A stretch of 15,118 bases of DNA, from assembly GCA_002314325.1 (NCBI GenBank), contig DCFC01000053.1, positions 19,364 through 34,481 on the forward strand, read 5' to 3'. The notes under the pieces are model-generated. The model was given only the letters and a program-made list of their open reading frames with translations. It ran no database searches and had not been told where the DNA came from. The position numbers were made by a program, and so were the translations under genes. The DNA comes from Megamonas hypermegale (lineage in GTDB: Bacteria > Bacillota > Negativicutes > Selenomonadales > Selenomonadaceae). Shown here piece by piece: positions 13,424 through 15,118 of this stretch. Every line of letters begins with the position of its first letter. Position 1 is the first letter of the stretch.

Positions 13424-13432
13424 ATTATAGCA
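13424..13432 (-). promoter_or_regulatory. Predicted extended -10 promoter of the transporter operon
   Basis: On the - strand, TGCTATAAT gives a full extended -10 element (TGnTATAAT), with no good -35 at 16-18 bases. Transcription would begin near 13417, giving a leader of about 200 bases that includes foldback element copy 3 before the symporter start. Confidence 0.55.
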
Positions 13433-13489
13433 TAAAATATACTTTAAGACTAAACAAAATTTACAAATTTACAATTTTGTCCGCAAAAA

Positions 13490-13528
13490 ATAAAAACCGT
13501 AAAATAAATCTGTCTGTTTATTTTACGG
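13490..13528 (-). terminator. Rho-independent terminator of the MATE gene
   Basis: CCGTAAAATAAA (13497-13508) and TTTATTTTACGG (13517-13528) pair perfectly over 12 bp around an 8-base loop. On the - strand the hairpin is followed by TTTTTA and more T residues. It begins 12 bases after the MATE stop codon. Confidence 0.88.
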
Positions 13529-13540
13529 CTTGAAGCTGAT

Positions 13541-14890
13541 TTAAACGTTATTAAGCTGTCCGAGCAGTTTTGTTTTTTTGCATTTATAGTAGACGAGCCC
13601 GAAAATATCTGCCAGTATCCAGCCGATAGGAATGGACCACCAGATGCCGTCCACGCCGACGGAAGGAATGGCGGCAAGATAATAGGCAAGACCGACGCGT
13701 GTGCCGAGAGAAATCACCGTGAGAATGACCGACATCAAAGGGAAGTTGATGGCGCGGTAGAAACCGTACAGCAAAAACAGTATGCCGATGCCGAAATAAA
13801 AACTGCCTTCAATGCGCAGATATGTTGCGCCGACATGAATGATTTCCGTTTCGCTCGCGTCGATGAAAATCGTCATGAGCGGTTCGGCAAAGACGAAAAC
13901 GCCGACGGAGATGATGAGACAGAATAAAAATGAGATTTTGATGGCTGCCCGTATGCCCTGCTTGATGCGGTCATATTGTTTAGCGCCGAAGTTCTGCCCG
14001 ATAAAAGTGGAAAAGGCATTGCCGAAATCCTGCGCCGGCATGTAGGCGAGCGTGTCGATTTTTACAGCGACAGTGAATGCCGCCATAACGGTAGGGCCGA
14101 AGCTGTTTACAAGTCCCTGCACCATTAAAATACCGAAATTCATGACGGACTGCTGCGTGCAGGTCAGAACGGAAGCGTTGGTGATATTTTTGAGCATGGC
14201 GAAATCCCATTTTAAGTGGCGTTTTTCCGGCATGAGTTCAGGGCATTTCAGCACGGTGTACAAAGCGAGGCCGAGTGCGCAAAGTCCCTGCGATACAACC
14301 GTGGCGATGGCCGAACCGGCTACGCCCCAGCCGCATACAGCAACGAAGATTATGGCCAGAATAATATTTAAAACGGCGGAAGCGCCTAAAAAAAGCAGCG
14401 GCGTATTGGAATTGCCGACAGCGCGCAGAAGACATGTAAAATAATTATAAATGAAAGTAAAACTAAAGCCGATAAAAATAATGTAGAGATATTCATACGC
14501 CAAATCGTAGATTTCCAGCGGTATCTGCATGAAGACGATGATTTCATCTATGTATATAAATATCAGCACGTTTATGACGGCGGTGATGATGAGGATGAGC
14601 ATGAATGAGAGAAAAATGCTCGATTTTAAACTGTCGGTATTTTTTTCACCGTAGAAGATGGAAAAAAGCGCGCCGCTTCCCATGCACAGACCGAGCAGAA
14701 TGGAAGTCAGGAATATAATAAGCGTGTATGACGTGCCGACGGCGGCGAGAGCGTCCGTGCCGATAAACCAGCCGACGATTAATGTGTCCGATATATTGTA
14801 GAGTTGCTGAAATAAATCGCCGAAAATCATCGGCAGGGAAAATTTAAGCATAGTCCGCGCAACGGGGCCTGCCGTTAAATCGTATTGCAT
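13541..14890 (-). CDS. MATE family multidrug/cation efflux transporter
   Basis: This is a 449-aa integral membrane protein of the multi-antimicrobial extrusion family (DinF/NorM-related bacterial branch), which exports drugs or metabolites in exchange for Na+ or H+. It has two bundles of six helices. The N-terminal half opens with LTAGPVARTMLKFSLPMIFGDLFQQLYNISDTLIVGWFIG, carrying the family's P in helix 1, then AVGTSY and LLGLCMGSGAL. The second half starts near TNASVLTCTQQSVMNFG and has the repeated AFTVAVKID and GQNFGAKQ patterns. The ATG at 14890 has a strong AAGGAGG (14901-14907) ten bases upstream. It is a single-gene unit with its own promoter and terminator. The substrate is unknown. 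Confidence 0.92.
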   Translation of the reverse strand: MQYDLTAGPVARTMLKFSLPMIFGDLFQQLYNISDTLIVGWFIGTDALAAVGTSYTLIIFLTSILLGLCMGSGALFSIFYGEKNTDSLKSSIFLSFMLILIITAVINVLIFIYIDEIIVFMQIPLEIYDLAYEYLYIIFIGFSFTFIYNYFTCLLRAVGNSNTPLLFLGASAVLNIILAIIFVAVCGWGVAGSAIATVVSQGLCALGLALYTVLKCPELMPEKRHLKWDFAMLKNITNASVLTCTQQSVMNFGILMVQGLVNSFGPTVMAAFTVAVKIDTLAYMPAQDFGNAFSTFIGQNFGAKQYDRIKQGIRAAIKISFLFCLIISVGVFVFAEPLMTIFIDASETEIIHVGATYLRIEGSFYFGIGILFLLYGFYRAINFPLMSVILTVISLGTRVGLAYYLAAIPSVGVDGIWWSIPIGWILADIFGLVYYKCKKTKLLGQLNNV

Positions 14891-14914
14891 AAGAAAAAAA
14901 CCTCCTTAATATTT

Positions 14915-14944
14915 ATTATAAGTTCATTTTTCTTTTGAAGTCAA
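14915..14944 (-). promoter_or_regulatory. Predicted promoter of the MATE gene
   Basis: On the - strand, TTGACT (14944-14939) and TATAAT (14920-14915) are 18 bases apart. The spacer is made of the dispersed repeat core CAAAAGAAAAATGAAC (14937-14922), so the promoter is partly built from repeat sequence. Confidence 0.65.
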
Positions 14945-15066
14945 AAAAATAAATAAAAAAGTGCCGGTTCGGCGCAATATAATATAAAACTTTACGTTCA
15001 TTTTTCTTTTGTTGGCAAAAGGAAAGTAAATTAAAGAAAGTACCATTCGGCACAATATAACATAAA
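14922..15066. repeat. Two tandem ~74-nt repeat units
   Basis: Unit A (14922-14989) and unit B (14996-15066) both begin GTTCATTTTTCTTTTG, continue with CAAAA, an A-rich stretch and AAAGT.CC..TCGGC.CAATATAA.ATAAA. The period is 74 bases. Within each unit the first part is a partial foldback (CTTTTG...CAAAAG in unit B). The same core occurs at 267-300 near the left end of the window. Confidence 0.75.
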
Positions 15067-15118
15067 GAGAAATATTTTCTTAATTTATTCTTATATTGCG
15101 CCGGGCAATTTTTCTTTG
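15048..15118. repeat. Inverted CGGCGCAATATAA segment at window end
   Basis: TTATATTGCGCCG (15091-15103) is the exact reverse complement of CGGCGCAATATAA in unit A (14970-14982) and matches unit B (15048-15060) with one mismatch. The final bases AATTTTTCTTTG resemble the start of another unit cut by the window edge, so the repeat cluster probably continues to the right. No gene is seen from 14891 to 15118. Confidence 0.65.

Overview
The window looks like chromosome from a Negativicutes bacterium (Selenomonas/Veillonella relatives). This rests on gene content: a fold-III lysine/ornithine decarboxylase of the Selenomonas ruminantium type, then a Firmicutes-style yaaO-tmk-yaaR-holB-ricT-yabB-rsmI cluster. 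The genus is not determined. Coding DNA is of moderate GC, intergenic DNA is AT-rich, and GTG (perhaps TTG) starts occur.

Left part (1-1800): about 420 bases without a credible gene, holding a repeat-like hairpin, then a promoter and 5'UTR hairpin before a lysine/ornithine decarboxylase (423-1547). Next comes a small two-helix membrane protein with no ATG/GTG/TTG start at its ribosome binding site, and a terminator. Middle part (1859-7977, + strand): a fold-I Orn/Lys/Arg decarboxylase, a dTMP kinase-like protein with an altered P-loop, a YaaR-family protein, DNA polymerase III delta', RicT, the YabB-type tRNA methyltransferase and RsmI, ending in a bidirectional terminator. Relative to the Bacillus subtilis order, yaaQ (darA), yabA and yazA are missing.

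Right part (8007-14890, all - strand): a secreted two-repeat beta protein of unknown role; a YaeR-type VOC protein; two paralogous AAT-family amino acid permeases; a DAACS-family symporter with changed substrate-site residues; and a MATE exporter. Symporter, permease 2, permease 1 and yaeR lie in transcription order and probably form one amino-acid uptake unit.

The most unusual item is a dispersed ~120-nt foldback element present in three full copies (3990-4110, 10502-10621, 13255-13376), all in the same orientation, with two end-fragments (about 383-395 and 8674-8708). It has terminal inverted repeats, a 20-22 bp perfect stem with a compensatory change between copies, a conserved 28-nt loop, and a left spacer that can pair with the loop using G.U pairs that work on only one strand. 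I do not recognise it as a named family. A second, different repeat family lies at both ends of the window.
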